From NCBI RefSeq assembly GCF_932276165.1, contig NC_064007.1, positions 630,001-694,000 of the forward strand: a stretch of DNA of 64,000 bases. Direction: 5' to 3'. Below are positions 22,319 through 32,505 of this stretch, piece by piece; the stretch's first letter is position 1; every line of letters begins with the position of its first letter. The notes below the pieces were generated by a model that made no database searches, was not told the DNA's origin, and saw nothing but the letters and a program-made list of their open reading frames with translations. The DNA comes from Plutella xylostella. Taxonomy: Eukaryota; Arthropoda; Insecta; Lepidoptera; Plutellidae. The translations under genes were made by a program, and so were the position numbers.

Positions 22319-23304
22319 TCACAGCCATGCATTAACGTCCTCTAAGTAATCATCAATTTTATAATAAGCTTTTTTACTGAGTTTCTCTTTAATGTAACAC
22401 TTAAACTTATTCTCTGGCATTTGAGCAACTTCTGCTGGAAGCTTATTATAAAATCTAATACAGTACCCTAAAAACGATTTATTAACTTTCGCCAGACGCA
22501 TCGCTGGAAAAGCCAGCTTATGCTTGTTCCTAGTATTAATGTCATGATTACTGCCAATTGTATCAAAAGTTGAAATATTCTTTCGTACATACATTAAATT
22601 GGAAAAAATGAACTGACATGGAACTGTAAGGATGTTAATTTCTTTAAATAGTTCTCTCAATGAATCCCTGGAACCAAGTTTGTATATAGAGCGGATGGCT
22701 CTTTTCTGTAATACAAATATAGTTTCAATATCAGCTGCTCTACCCCAAAGCAAAATGCCATACGATAATAAGCTGTGGAAATAACTAAAGTAAACTAATC
22801 TGGCGGTTTCAACGTCGGTCAGCTGTCTAATTTTCCGTACAGCAAAAGCTGCGGAGCTCAACCTTCCAGACAATTTTTCAATGTGAGGTCCCCACTGTAA
22901 CTTTGAATCTATAGTCATCCCAAGAAAGACAGTATCATTAACTAGGTCCAATTTATTCCCATCTAGAATAATGTTAGTATCGCATTGTCTAACATTCGGC
23001 AGTGTAAATTTAATACATTTCGTTTTCTTAGAATTCAATAGAAGATTATTAACGGTAAACCAATCGTGTATGTCAGATAGAATTGAATTAATTTCATTAA
23101 AATTATTTTCTCTTCTTTTAACTTTAAAAAGCAAAGAAGTATCGTCAGCAAATAAAACTATATTAGTCAATTTTTCAACCATAAAAGGCAAGTCATTAAT
23201 ATAAATGAGGAATAAAAATGGTCCTAGAATAGATCCTTGAGGGACGCCTATTTTTACATGAGCCCCCTGTGATTTAGTATTGTTAATATCGACCCTTTGT
23301 TGTC
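22319..23304 (-). pseudogene. LINE ORF2, second part: RT catalytic core and C-terminus
   Basis: This is the part of ORF2 downstream of the insertion. Read from 23304 it passes GVPQGSILGPFLFLIYIND and then FADDTSLLF, the catalytic F-ADD box, close to 23150. It continues through the thumb (LGMTIDSKLQWGPHIEKL) to a C-terminus ending EDVNAWL and a stop at 22319. Only the upstream portion, cut off by the transposon, is missing; otherwise this segment is open with no stop. Confidence 0.88.
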
Positions 23305-24510
23305 GCGTGTTTTGAAACTATACAAGGCCAGAACGCAGAGGTTGGGACTGCTCGCGTATATTTTCAAATTGAAATGGTGCCATGATTTACTTGAAAGTAT
23401 ACAAGGCCATTACGCACTAATCGCGTATATTTTCAAGTAAGTTGGGCCAAAATTATGGCTTGAAAATATACTGCAGCAGTTACCACTGCGTAGTAATCGT
23501 GTATATTTTCAAGTGCCAAGCGGCAATGCGAGCACTTGAAACTATACGTGATTAGTTACCAGGTAGCTCTTTTGAATTGTTGCTCTCTCTTTCTTTCATG
23601 CGAAATAGTAATAAGTCTATTGCTTTCTAAACATTGCATCATCATTCCGCACTTGGCATTGTTTTCGTAAAGTATTTTTTGTTTACATCGTACATATAAA
23701 GTAAATTGATTTAAATTAAACTGTAGAACTGTTGTAAATAGGAAAAATTATCTCAGTAGAGGGTGTATAACAAATAATAAAAGATAATTACGGTGAATTC
23801 AAAACTTGATGAAAAATATGTCTGTAATAGGTCTATAGGGTAATACCTACTATACTCACGAGCAATGAATAAGTCCAAGTAGCAAAAAGTCAGCACCAAA
23901 CGACCCCAATTTTTTAAAACATTTAATTTAGAATTTGATCAATATTTACGTTTATAGTTGGTTATAATAATATTTTGATGCGCTTTTAAATGTTCCTTAA
24001 TATTGCCGACGGCGTCATTAAGCTAGTCTTTTCCGTTCAGGAGCTATCGTCACTGGAACTTTTTCATTGCTCGTGTGTGTAGTAGGTATTAAGTACTCTT
24101 AATTCATATAAACAATAAGATATTAGTATTCTTACTTGCAAGTATGATTGCTATAAATATCAATTTATCAATCAAATTAGAGCTTGTTCATCCTTATTTA
24201 TTAACATTCTATAGGTATGACAGGCAGAACAAGTAAATTGTAGTCATGTACATTCACCGAAATAGTTTAGTAAATCAGAATCAGCATGTAGGTATAAATT
24301 ATATGCGACAAGTACGCCAATCAAGCAATGTGCGTAATAGCATTGTATATTTTCAAGAACGATTCAGAAAATCCCAACTTGAAAGTATACGCGATTAGTA
24401 CGCACAAATCGTGTATATTTTCAAGTAAAATTTTTTTTTTTTTCACTTGAAACTATACAGTGCTAGTACACTATGGGTGCGTTCTGGCCTTGTATAGTTT
24501 CAAAACACGC
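23305..24510. mobile_element. 1.2-kb non-autonomous TIR element with 9-bp target duplication, inserted in LINE ORF2
   Basis: Perfect 33-bp terminal inverted repeats (start GCGTGTTTTGAAACTATAC) bound 1,206 bp. The 9-bp duplication TTTGTTGTC lies at 23296-23304 and 24511-24519. Inside each end there are several copies of ACTTGAAAnTATAC in inverted pairs spaced with 'gcgtaatcg'-like linkers: about five pairs within 270 bp on the left and three on the right. No transposase ORF is present. A 9-bp duplication suggests a Mutator-like or Merlin-like source. A mariner-type MITE is nested at 23855-24079. Confidence 0.92.
23855..24079. mobile_element. Mariner-type MITE (CTCACGAGCAATG family), copy 1
   Basis: Ends CTCACGAGCAATGA..AGTCC and GGAACTTTTTCATTGCTCGTG are inverted and flanked by TA. 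Related copies are at 43312-43459 and 57308-57643. Confidence 0.75.
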
Positions 24511-24519
24511 TTTGTTGTC

Positions 24520-26437
24520 TCTTGTCTAAATATGAAGATATCAAATCTAAAGCCTTTCCTCCTATTCCATAGTATCTAAGTTTCGAAATTAAAGTCTGAT
24601 GGTCTACACAATCAAACGCCTTAGACAGATCACAGAAGACTCCAATAGCATCGTGATGGTCTTCCCAGGCGTCAAATATGTGCTTAATCAACGCAGTACC
24701 GGCATCGGCTGTTGATTTGCCTTTTGTAAAACCATACTGCTGGCTATGAAACAATCGAGCATCATTGAAATGCAAAAGCATCTGACTGAGTATGACCCTC
24801 TCAAATATTTTACTCAAAACTGGAAGAACCGAGACAGGCCTGAAATTTGCAGGGTCCTCCATATCCCCACTTTTGAACAGAGGTATAGTTTTACTAAATT
24901 TCATAAGATCTGGGAACACACCTTCAGCGATACATTTATTAAAGATGTTAGCCAAAATTGGGGCGATTTTATTAATAATAGAAAGAACAAATTTAACTGA
25001 CATTCCCCACAAGTCTTCAGTTTTCTTCATATTTAATGACTTAAATGTTTTTATAATAGTTAATGTATTAATATATCTGAATTTAAATTCCTTATCGGTT
25101 GAAGGTGCGTTCTCCTTCGTCAGGGTTTCAGCTGCTGCAGCCGAAGAATCCAGGTTACACGTAGTCTCTAAAGGAATGTTCGTAAAAAACTCTTCAAAGA
25201 CCCTCGCCACCGCATCATTCGATGTTATAATGTCATTGCCTACCTTCAAAGATAAATTTGTCTCGCGTGTTCGATTCTTCCCCGTTTCGTTATTAATAAT
25301 AGTCCAAACGGCCTTAGATTTGTTAGCAGAGTCTTTAATCTTGTTATTAATAAAAATTGTCTTCGCACAGTGACAGACACATTTATACATCTTGCTATAT
25401 TTCTTCACATAAGATTGAAAGTCAGGTCGGAGTATGAATGTTTTCATCTCATACAGATCATATAATGTCGCCCTGCTTTTGCGAATACCCTCTGTAGCCC
25501 AGTCACAAAATTTAATTTTATTGTCAATCAAAACTTCCTTCGTTTCAAAATTACTCTCAAACTCATCAGCTATTATCTTAAACAAGTTACTATACATCTC
25601 ATTAGAATTGCAATCTAATTTAACATTCGGAAGTTTTTCGTCTAGTTTCTTCAAGTAATTGTCAATTTTCTTTGTAGTAATCGGTCTGCATCTCACCTTA
25701 GTTTTATTTGTCTTGTCAGTGTTTACTAAGGTAATGGTCTGCCCACTGTGGTCTGACCTCAGACAATTAATCACACTACTGTCTTTAAACTCACAGTTAC
25801 AGAATATGTTATCTAGACAAGTGGCTGACGTGGGTGTAATTCTAGTTGGTTCCAGAAAAACATTAAAAAGATTAAATGATTTAAAAAGTAACAACAATTT
25901 CGACCTATTAGGAGAGTCACCTAATAGGTCAACATTAAAGTCACCACACACTATTACTTCCTTTTTACTATTGGAAGCTAACCTTAGAACATCCTCCATG
26001 ACAGTCTCAAAGGTAATAAAATCACCAGTAGGTGGCCTGTAGGTACATACTATTATATACTTATTAAGCTCTGCACATGAAATTTCTATATGGTGTTTAA
26101 CAGAAAGAGCAACTATATCCTTTCGTTCTTTACATTTACAATTTTCTTTAAGAAATATAAGTGACCCACCATGCTCGTTGATATTTCTGTTAAAACAGCT
26201 TATAAGTTTGTAATTTTTTAATTGGAACATCATTTTATTCTCGTCTAACCAATGTTCTGTGATACATAAACAATCAATGTTAAATTTTTCCGAAAATAGT
26301 TCTATTTCTAACAATTTAGAAGAAATACTCTGAATATTCTGATGTACCAATTTAAATTCATTCTTAAATGTCTTGTCCTTCGATAGTTTTGAGCCGAGAG
26401 AGCAGTGAACTGAATCAATCTTTATATCAACGCTATG
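24520..26437 (-). pseudogene. LINE ORF2, first part: APE endonuclease and RT fingers
   Basis: The frame holds an apurinic-like endonuclease (HQNIQSISSK, then CITEHWLDE, TYRPPTGD, CGDFNVDLL, LRSDHSGQT). The RT domain follows with FRPVSVLPVLSKIFERVI, QYGFTKGKSTADA and CDLSKAFDCVDH. It breaks at the element starting (on plus) at 24510, within DKRQQ. No ATG lies between the preceding in-frame stop and the endonuclease start, so translation would need a non-ATG start, reinitiation after ORF1, or the ATG was lost. The endonuclease nicks target DNA and the RT primes there. Confidence 0.88.
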
Positions 26438-26460
26438 ATGCTCTCCCGTTGTCTGAAAAT

Positions 26461-28380
26461 CTAATTTAAATCTACTGTACTATTTTCAGTATTACTACTG
26501 ACGGTGTCAATAGGGACACAAGTTTTCTTCGTTATAATGCTTATAACTGAGTTAATAAGAGGAGCTACTTCTGTAGCTAAACGTCGTTTCTGATTTAAGG
26601 ACAGAAATAAACTGTCCCCGGTCAACTTAAAATTATCTACATACAAATTAGTATCAAAGAAATTGATACAGTCAGATTTATAACACGCATTGTACATATT
26701 TTTATTTAGGCTACATGTCATATAATTGTATTTGTCAGGCAGTGTGCAAGAATAAGGAAATGCACAAACAAATATATGTTTTGCAGGAATGCTTTCTAAT
26801 ATAGCAAAACTTCTATTTATATCAGAATTTGACACACCTAAACTATTTCCCACCATAATTAATATAGTAGTTTTTTCGGTGTACGACCTCTCTGAAATCA
26901 GTTGTACTATTTGTGCGAATGAAAGTTCTGGGTAACAATGATTAACAACATTTCCAGTTACATGATTACCCAACATGTGCCCGAAATCCTTGCCAAGCCT
27001 ATCGGAGTATACTACTGTGCTGTAATCCTTGGCTGAACTGCTACTACTTGTATCAGTAGTAAGCCTTGTCAAGTAAGTGGGTGACATCTTAGGTAACTGC
27101 TTATTACCTACTATTCTACTAGCTGCCTGAGCATAGGTGGGTATCCTATGTAATTTATTATTGGAGGTCGGAAAAACATCTGCTGTAGCCGATTTACTCT
27201 GGATGACCCTTGAGGATGGCGTGGCCGTCGGGAGGCTGGTGGTGGCCCTCGGGAGGATGGTGGTGGCCCTCGGGAGGATGGTGGTGGTCCCCGAGAGTCT
27301 GGTGGTGATCCCCGAGAGTCCAGTGGTGGCCAACGGGATGCTGTTTGTGGCCTCCGAGGTGGTGGTGGCCCTCGGGAGGATGGTGGTGGTCCCCGAGAGT
27401 CCAGTGGTGGCCAGCGGGATGCTGTTTTTTGCCTCCGAGGTGGTGGTGGCCCTCGGGAGGATGGTGGTGGTCCCCGAGAGTCCAGTGGTGGCCAGCGGGA
27501 TGCTGTTTGTGGCCTCCGAGGTGGTGGTGGTGGCCTCCGGAGATGCGGTGGTGGCTTCAGCAGGTGAAGACTTCTCCGGCAGCATCTCAACCCGAACTAA
27601 GCCCACACTACTCAGCACCAGCAGCTGGTTTTCGTATTCCAGAGTTCTCTGTTCTAGGGCAGACTTCAGTGTGGCCAGCCTAGACTGTAGCATGGCAATG
27701 TTGAACTCGCACTCCTGGTTGTTGTCTGCGAGCTTCTGGTTGTAGTCTGACATCTCTTGTTCATATTTATTCACCAGTAGTTGAAGTCTCACTCTATCCT
27801 TTGTCAATGGAAGGTGCGTCTTATGCTTTTTCAATGCTCGCTCAGACTTCCTGATATATTTCTTTATTTTAATATATTTTTTAAGCCTGTTTGCACCTGT
27901 GATATTGGTTGATTTTCTTGGAGTTGTGAGGTCTATTGTTGGCATAGGGGTGGGGTGTAGGGTGACTAATTCATCGTACAATGCCATTGTCTTATCTGTT
28001 TCCTCGCTTGCATGTGCTTCATTTATTTGCTGGATCTCTGCGTGTGCTTCAGCCAATTGCTGCTCTAGGCTATAGATCTTAGACAAGGCAGCTTCATGTA
28101 AATCCTGACACTCTTTGTATGATCTAAGTACAATCTGTAGCTCATCACATTTGCCTTGCAAGTCTTGGTATTGGATGTCCATTTCAGCTATGTCATTCTT
28201 TAAGTCCGAGTTCTTTTTTAAAAGGGAATCAAATTCCTTTTCATTGTCCTCCCGCTCTGCCATCAGTTGGCTTGAGAGGTCACGAGATGCCTTGAGATCC
28301 TCCAAAGCTGTCCTCAGCTGGATCTCCAGGTCACGGCTCTGCACCTTCCGGGTCGTCATCCTCGACATGTCTGAAACCAC
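26461..28380 (-). CDS. LINE ORF1 protein: coiled coil, Thr-rich tandem repeats, SGNH-like C-terminal domain
   Basis: A 639-residue open frame starts at MVSDMSRMTTRKVQ (28380). Residues about 10-270 are charged heptad-type coiled coil (EDLKASRDLSSQLMAEREDN and similar). Residues about 275-390 are repeats of the kind NSIPLATTGLSGTTTILPR, encoded by 81-bp and 21-bp DNA repeats at 27235-27560. The C-terminal 200 residues (VVYSDRLGKDFG; ILIMVGNSLGVS; GDSLFLSLNQKRRLA) resemble the SGNH/esterase-like domain found in ORF1 of CR1-type LINEs. The position that would be the catalytic histidine is F (GDSLFLS). ORF1 proteins bind element RNA. There is no frameshift or stop. The gene is a transposon gene, not a host gene. 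Confidence 0.75.
   Translation of the reverse strand: MVSDMSRMTTRKVQSRDLEIQLRTALEDLKASRDLSSQLMAEREDNEKEFDSLLKKNSDLKNDIAEMDIQYQDLQGKCDELQIVLRSYKECQDLHEAALSKIYSLEQQLAEAHAEIQQINEAHASEETDKTMALYDELVTLHPTPMPTIDLTTPRKSTNITGANRLKKYIKIKKYIRKSERALKKHKTHLPLTKDRVRLQLLVNKYEQEMSDYNQKLADNNQECEFNIAMLQSRLATLKSALEQRTLEYENQLLVLSSVGLVRVEMLPEKSSPAEATTASPEATTTTSEATNSIPLATTGLSGTTTILPRATTTSEAKNSIPLATTGLSGTTTILPRATTTSEATNSIPLATTGLSGITTRLSGTTTILPRATTILPRATTSLPTATPSSRVIQSKSATADVFPTSNNKLHRIPTYAQAASRIVGNKQLPKMSPTYLTRLTTDTSSSSSAKDYSTVVYSDRLGKDFGHMLGNHVTGNVVNHCYPELSFAQIVQLISERSYTEKTTILIMVGNSLGVSNSDINRSFAILESIPAKHIFVCAFPYSCTLPDKYNYMTCSLNKNMYNACYKSDCINFFDTNLYVDNFKLTGDSLFLSLNQKRRLATEVAPLINSVISIITKKTCVPIDTVSSNTENSTVDLN
27235..27560. 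repeat. Minisatellite within LINE ORF1
   Basis: Units of about 81 bp, each with GGCCAGCGGGATGCTGTTT, GCCTCCGAGGTGGTGGTGG and CTCGGGAGGATGGTGG blocks, repeat about three times. They are preceded by 21-bp GGTGGCCCTCGGGAGGATGGT units. All repeat lengths are multiples of 3, so the frame is kept. Confidence 0.85.
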
Positions 28381-28405
28381 CCGGGGTTACCCGTTAGTAT
28401 GTTGA

Positions 28406-30660
28406 TAGGTAGAATTGAGAGGATGTTTATCCAAGATATATACAAAATAACCCTCTTTAGGTATAACTTAATCAAACCAATCAAAACTTGATATATTGTA
28501 AGTCTATGTAAAAATGATCAAAAGGTAACTTATTTGTTAGTTATCATATACAATGTAGTCATGAACACAAACTATGGGTGGGGAGGGAGTAATATGCATA
28601 ATATGTTACTTAAATGAATAGGTACTCAGTGGTATTATTGACTTAGAATTATGTAAACTTTAAGCCAAAAAAAACAATCACTTGATCATTATTCAATGAA
28701 GTACTAATACTAATAGCAATTAAGTAGGTGGAGACTATGGTATAGTAATAATAGGGAATAAGGGATACAAAAGCTAATAGAAAGTTTGAAAATTAGAAAT
28801 GAAAACAACAGAGTTTGAAAATGACAAAGTCTAAAAGTGGGTTAAGGAAGTGTGAAAAACATTTCACGTCTGCAGCAAACTAATGAATAATGATTAAATA
28901 ATTTAGTGATTATGATTTTAAATGAGTAATACTAGTAAAAATATGTAATTTTAACAATACTCCCCTGATAGATATCCGTTGGCAAATTCGAACTTTGACA
29001 GGTGCCGCTGCTTCAAATATCCGAGTCCCGTGAGTGTTTTATTTCAGGGTTTGAAGGCTTGTCTTCATTTGCACAGCTGTATAACACTATATTCTTTAAG
29101 TTAACACTAGTTTTAAACGTAATTACACATTAAATTTAGTAATATTAAAATAAATTAAATCAGCTGGTTTTTTTGACACCCGGTTCGTCTTTGACACCCG
29201 GTTCGTATAGGTAGTAGGTTCGTCATAGGTACTTGGGTACGCTTCTTAATACAATTGCATACAAAAAATAATGTAGTAGGTAGGTATATAAGCCCTAGCT
29301 TCACCATACTCTGTTAGACAAGGCATTCGTTTTTGTCTTTTGACACAGCTGTCAAGAATTTAATATGGATATGACATAATTAATATAATTTATGAAATTA
29401 CTATGTAACAGGGTTAATGATCTAACAGACAATGGTGAAACTAGGCATAAATATTTAAAATAATTGACTGTCAAAAATAAATACAAATTATTAAGTAGTT
29501 GTAAAAAAAATATAAAACGGGAAATTAGTCTGACTAATGGTATCCCCAATTTTGCCAACAATCTGTCAACTTAAAAAAACCTTAAGTAAACCGCGTCCGA
29601 TAGTGTGTCGGCACATTTACTCCGTAGTCGGGTCGGACCAAGAACTAATCCTATGAACGCAATAGGCAGTTAGGTAGGCACTTCTACCTACTTCTACTTA
29701 AATATATTATAGAAATAAACATTATCAGACACACACATCTATTTGTGTTGGGTTAAAAAATTATAGAAGTAGGTAGTTAACAAATTACGTTTATTTACTT
29801 ATAAATACCTACCATCGAAGTAGACTACTTCCATTATTATTTACTAGCACAAGCACTAGGCCAGCGTGGTGGAATAGGCCTAAACCTTTTCTTCATTGGA
29901 TGGAGATGGAGACCCGTGTCCCAGCAGTGGGGACGTGATGATGTGGGATCTTCGATGGTAAACACTACAAAATACCTATTGTATAGATTGTCAAGTGGTC
30001 GGGTTGGCAGGTTGTCACACGTGCCCTTGTTAATTTACCTGTTGGCCGGTGTCGGTGGCCGTTTCACTTCAATAACTTTAATTTTATTTATTTGCGGTCA
30101 AGGGCCTTTTACACATTTTACACTCTAGGTCTCTAGGTTAAAGATTTAGGTACATACTAAAGCGGGGTTTACATGATAAGTAATAGTACTTTATTACATA
30201 GATATAGGTGATTGTTTGGATGCTACTCGTAGGTACCTACTCGTGCATTGCATAGTATTTTTAATAAGACCATAACATAACCTTAATGTCCATAAATCAA
30301 CAAACCTACCAACTTACATACAATGTTACTCTATCCTTTTACCAGTGTAAAAATATGGATCAAGGAACATAATACTACTTACTTACCTAAATATAGGGAT
30401 TGAAGAGAGATACCCAAGTACCTACCTACCTACGTATCGTATAGTATACTTACCGGTTATTGACGTTATTGTGCCTACCCGCGAACTCAAACGGGTGATT
30501 AGACCTTTCGATGTAAAAGTATAAAAGAACTACAAATGGAGTCAGCTCTACTTTCTACTTTTCCTTGATAGTTTTTTTTCGTTCACTAAAAAGTTATTGA
30601 TTCTATTATAATATCTACTTACACATATTATAATTAGTATTGATTTTAATAGCTAGGTAA
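28406..30660. other. Non-genic region; LINE 5' flank and SINE fragment
   Basis: AT-rich, no supported coding exon. 29856-29945 matches the SINE body found at 63040-63128 ('ccagcgtggtgga..ggcctaaa', 'cccagcagtggggacgtgatg'). Confidence 0.5.
29856..29945 (+). repeat. SINE body fragment
   Basis: It contains GCACTAGGCCAGCGTGGTGG and CCAGCAGTGGGGACG in the same order as at 63040-63128 and, inverted, at 39430-39540. Confidence 0.7.
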
Positions 30661-30994
30661 GTACCTACTAGTGATGTAACGAATATTCGCATTCGCGAAT
30701 ATTCGCATTTTTTGGATATTCGCATTCGCATTTGCATTCGCAAAATTTTGTGCGAATGTTTGCGAATATCAGTACTTATTAAAAAACTATTTGAAAATAA
30801 TGGTAGATAGGTTAACAAAATCTAAATCCATTCGTCTATAACCTTTTTATTACAAGTTACCCTGTTAATCACATTTCCAGTCTTACTTTATCATTTGGTA
30901 TTATTTATTTACTTTGGGAAACGAAACTTTACATATTATAGTTAATAGTTTCATAAGACCTAAACATAATAAAAAAGCGTATTTTGACAGTATA

Positions 30995-32160
30995 CAGGGT
31001 TATTTGCAAGTAGACCTGATCCTTTCAGGAGGTGATAGAGGAAGGCCTTTTTCAGTCGATTGAACCCTATATTGCATTATCCAAAACTTAACCATTTCTA
31101 AAATATTTAATATTTAAGTTTTTTTTATTTTTTTGTCAAATTGTTATGCTTAACACCGAAAATAAAAAAAACTAGCCATATTTCAATATTTTATTAGTTG
31201 TTTTGCATAAAAAAGGGTAAAATAATCAAATGTGCATTAATTGACTTAAATTAGACATAATACTTACCTCAAAAGAGTTAAACATTTTTTTTAAATATTC
31301 ACAACGTAAAAAAAAGTTTAATTTAAAAAGAATATCATACGACAATTTTTTATGCACTTCAGCTATAAAACATTATCAACTTATAAGCTTTCAAATAAGA
31401 TATTTCAATATCAAATCGATTTAGGTATCACCAACATATGGCCAAAACAACCAGCACAGGCGGACAAAATTCAATAGGAAAACTAACAATATTAGCCCAA
31501 TTTAAAGGTAAAAAGTGTGATTGTTTTCAGTCCTGTTGACTTTAGTATGGAAACCTCTATTGAGTTTTCTCCGATTTCTCTGGTGGCCAAAACAACCAGC
31601 ACAGGCGGAAAAAATTCAATAGGAAAACTAACAATATTAGCCCAATTTAAAGGTAAAAAGTGTGATTGTTTTCAGTCCTGTTGACTTTAGTATGGAAACC
31701 TCTATTGAGTTTTCTCCGATTTCTCTGGTTGTTTTGGCCATATATTAGTGATACCTAAATCGTTTTGATATTGAAATATCTTATTTGAAAGCTTATAAGT
31801 TGACAATGTTTTTAAGCTGAAGTGCACAAAAAATTGTCATATAACATTCTTTTTTAATTTAACTTATAACTAATTTGAGGTATTGTGTCTAATTTAAGTC
31901 AATTAATGCACATTTGATTTTTTTAATTAGTTAATTTTAGGTGTCACTTATTTATGCAAAACAACCAAAAAAGTTATTGAAATAGTTTTTTTTTTTTTTT
32001 TAGTTTTAAGCTAAAATTTTTTGAATTTCAAAAAAACTTACATATACAATATGTTAGAAATGGTTAAGTTTCGGACAATGCATTATAGAGTTCAATCGAC
32101 TGAAAATGTCTTCCTCTATCACCTCTTGAAAGGATCAGGTCTACTTTACCAATAACCCTG
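30995..32160. repeat. 1.17-kb long inverted repeat inside the hAT-like element
   Basis: The left arm starts CAGGGTTATTTGCAAGTAGA and the right arm ends with its near complement (ACCAATAACCCTG). Matching blocks include ACCTGATCCTTTCA, 'tcagtcgattgaac', 'aacttaaccatttct', 'tttaggtatcac' and 'ttgttttggccatat'. Arms are roughly 440-560 bp with moderate divergence. The CAGGG ends are hAT-like, but no 8-bp duplication flanks this inner unit. Confidence 0.8.
31439..31728. repeat. Two tandem 145-bp units at the centre of the inverted repeat
   Basis: 31439-31583 and 31584-31728 are almost identical, each beginning TGGCCAAAACAACCAGCACA and ending near TCTCCGATTTCTC. The near identity implies a recent duplication. 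Confidence 0.9.
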
Positions 32161-32505
32161 AAGTGTCAGAGCAAGACAGCCATAGATTTAAATATTTTAA
32201 ATGTTTCGTGTAAGTCGTCCTCAGAAACCGCACACAGTCGCAATGTGTCGTAACAGTTACGGGGCTATAACTAAAGTGTACTTTAAAAAAAAACTGCGAA
32301 AATTATTGGCTAGTCTGATTCGGAATGCGTCTAGAACGGAATGTACCTCGTCCAGTACTAGATAGTCACCAAACCATGCAAATGGCCCCAAATTTTAACA
32401 CAAACTGAATATTCGCATTCGCATTCGCGAATGTCGATATCAGATATTCGCATTCGCATTCGCGAATGTCCAAAAACACACATTCGTTACATCACTAGTA
32501 CCTAC

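Larger units (their letters stand above)
22076..28405 (-). mobile_element. CR1-like non-LTR retrotransposon (LINE), nearly full length
   Basis: Two consecutive ORFs on the minus strand (ORF1 26461-28380; ORF2 about 26437 down to 22319), then a 3' UTR ending in a short tandem (AGTTTG)n at about 22076-22096. ORF2 has an APE endonuclease and a reverse transcriptase but no visible RNase H. The 3' UTR motif (on plus, 'tttattcatcgta..aaatataaa' then 'actctccgttcggataag') recurs at 47403-47495 and 50763-50895, as expected for 5'-truncated sister copies. The 5' border is not defined. The copy is split by an element at 23305-24510. Confidence 0.88.
30669..32497. mobile_element. Non-autonomous hAT-like element with ATTCGCATTCGCGAAT arrays
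   Basis: The ends TAGTGATGTAACGAAT and ATTCGTTACATCACTA are inverted and flanked by the 8-bp duplication GTACCTAC (30661-30668 and 32498-32505). Repeats of ATTCGCATTCGCGAAT fill the first and last 100 bp or so. There is no transposase; the centre is a giant inverted repeat. Confidence 0.9.

Noticed and set aside
24746..26042. Plus-strand ORFs across the LINE
   Set aside because: They are antisense to the well-supported ORF2 endonuclease/RT frame and show no family resemblance.
27235..27560. CRISPR-like array
   Set aside because: Repeats are a coding minisatellite without unique spacers, in an animal genome.
27137..27745. Plus-strand ORF rich in Val/Gly and other-frame Pro/Arg-rich ORFs
   Set aside because: They are shadows created by the minisatellite inside ORF1; the minus-strand frame has coiled-coil and family support.
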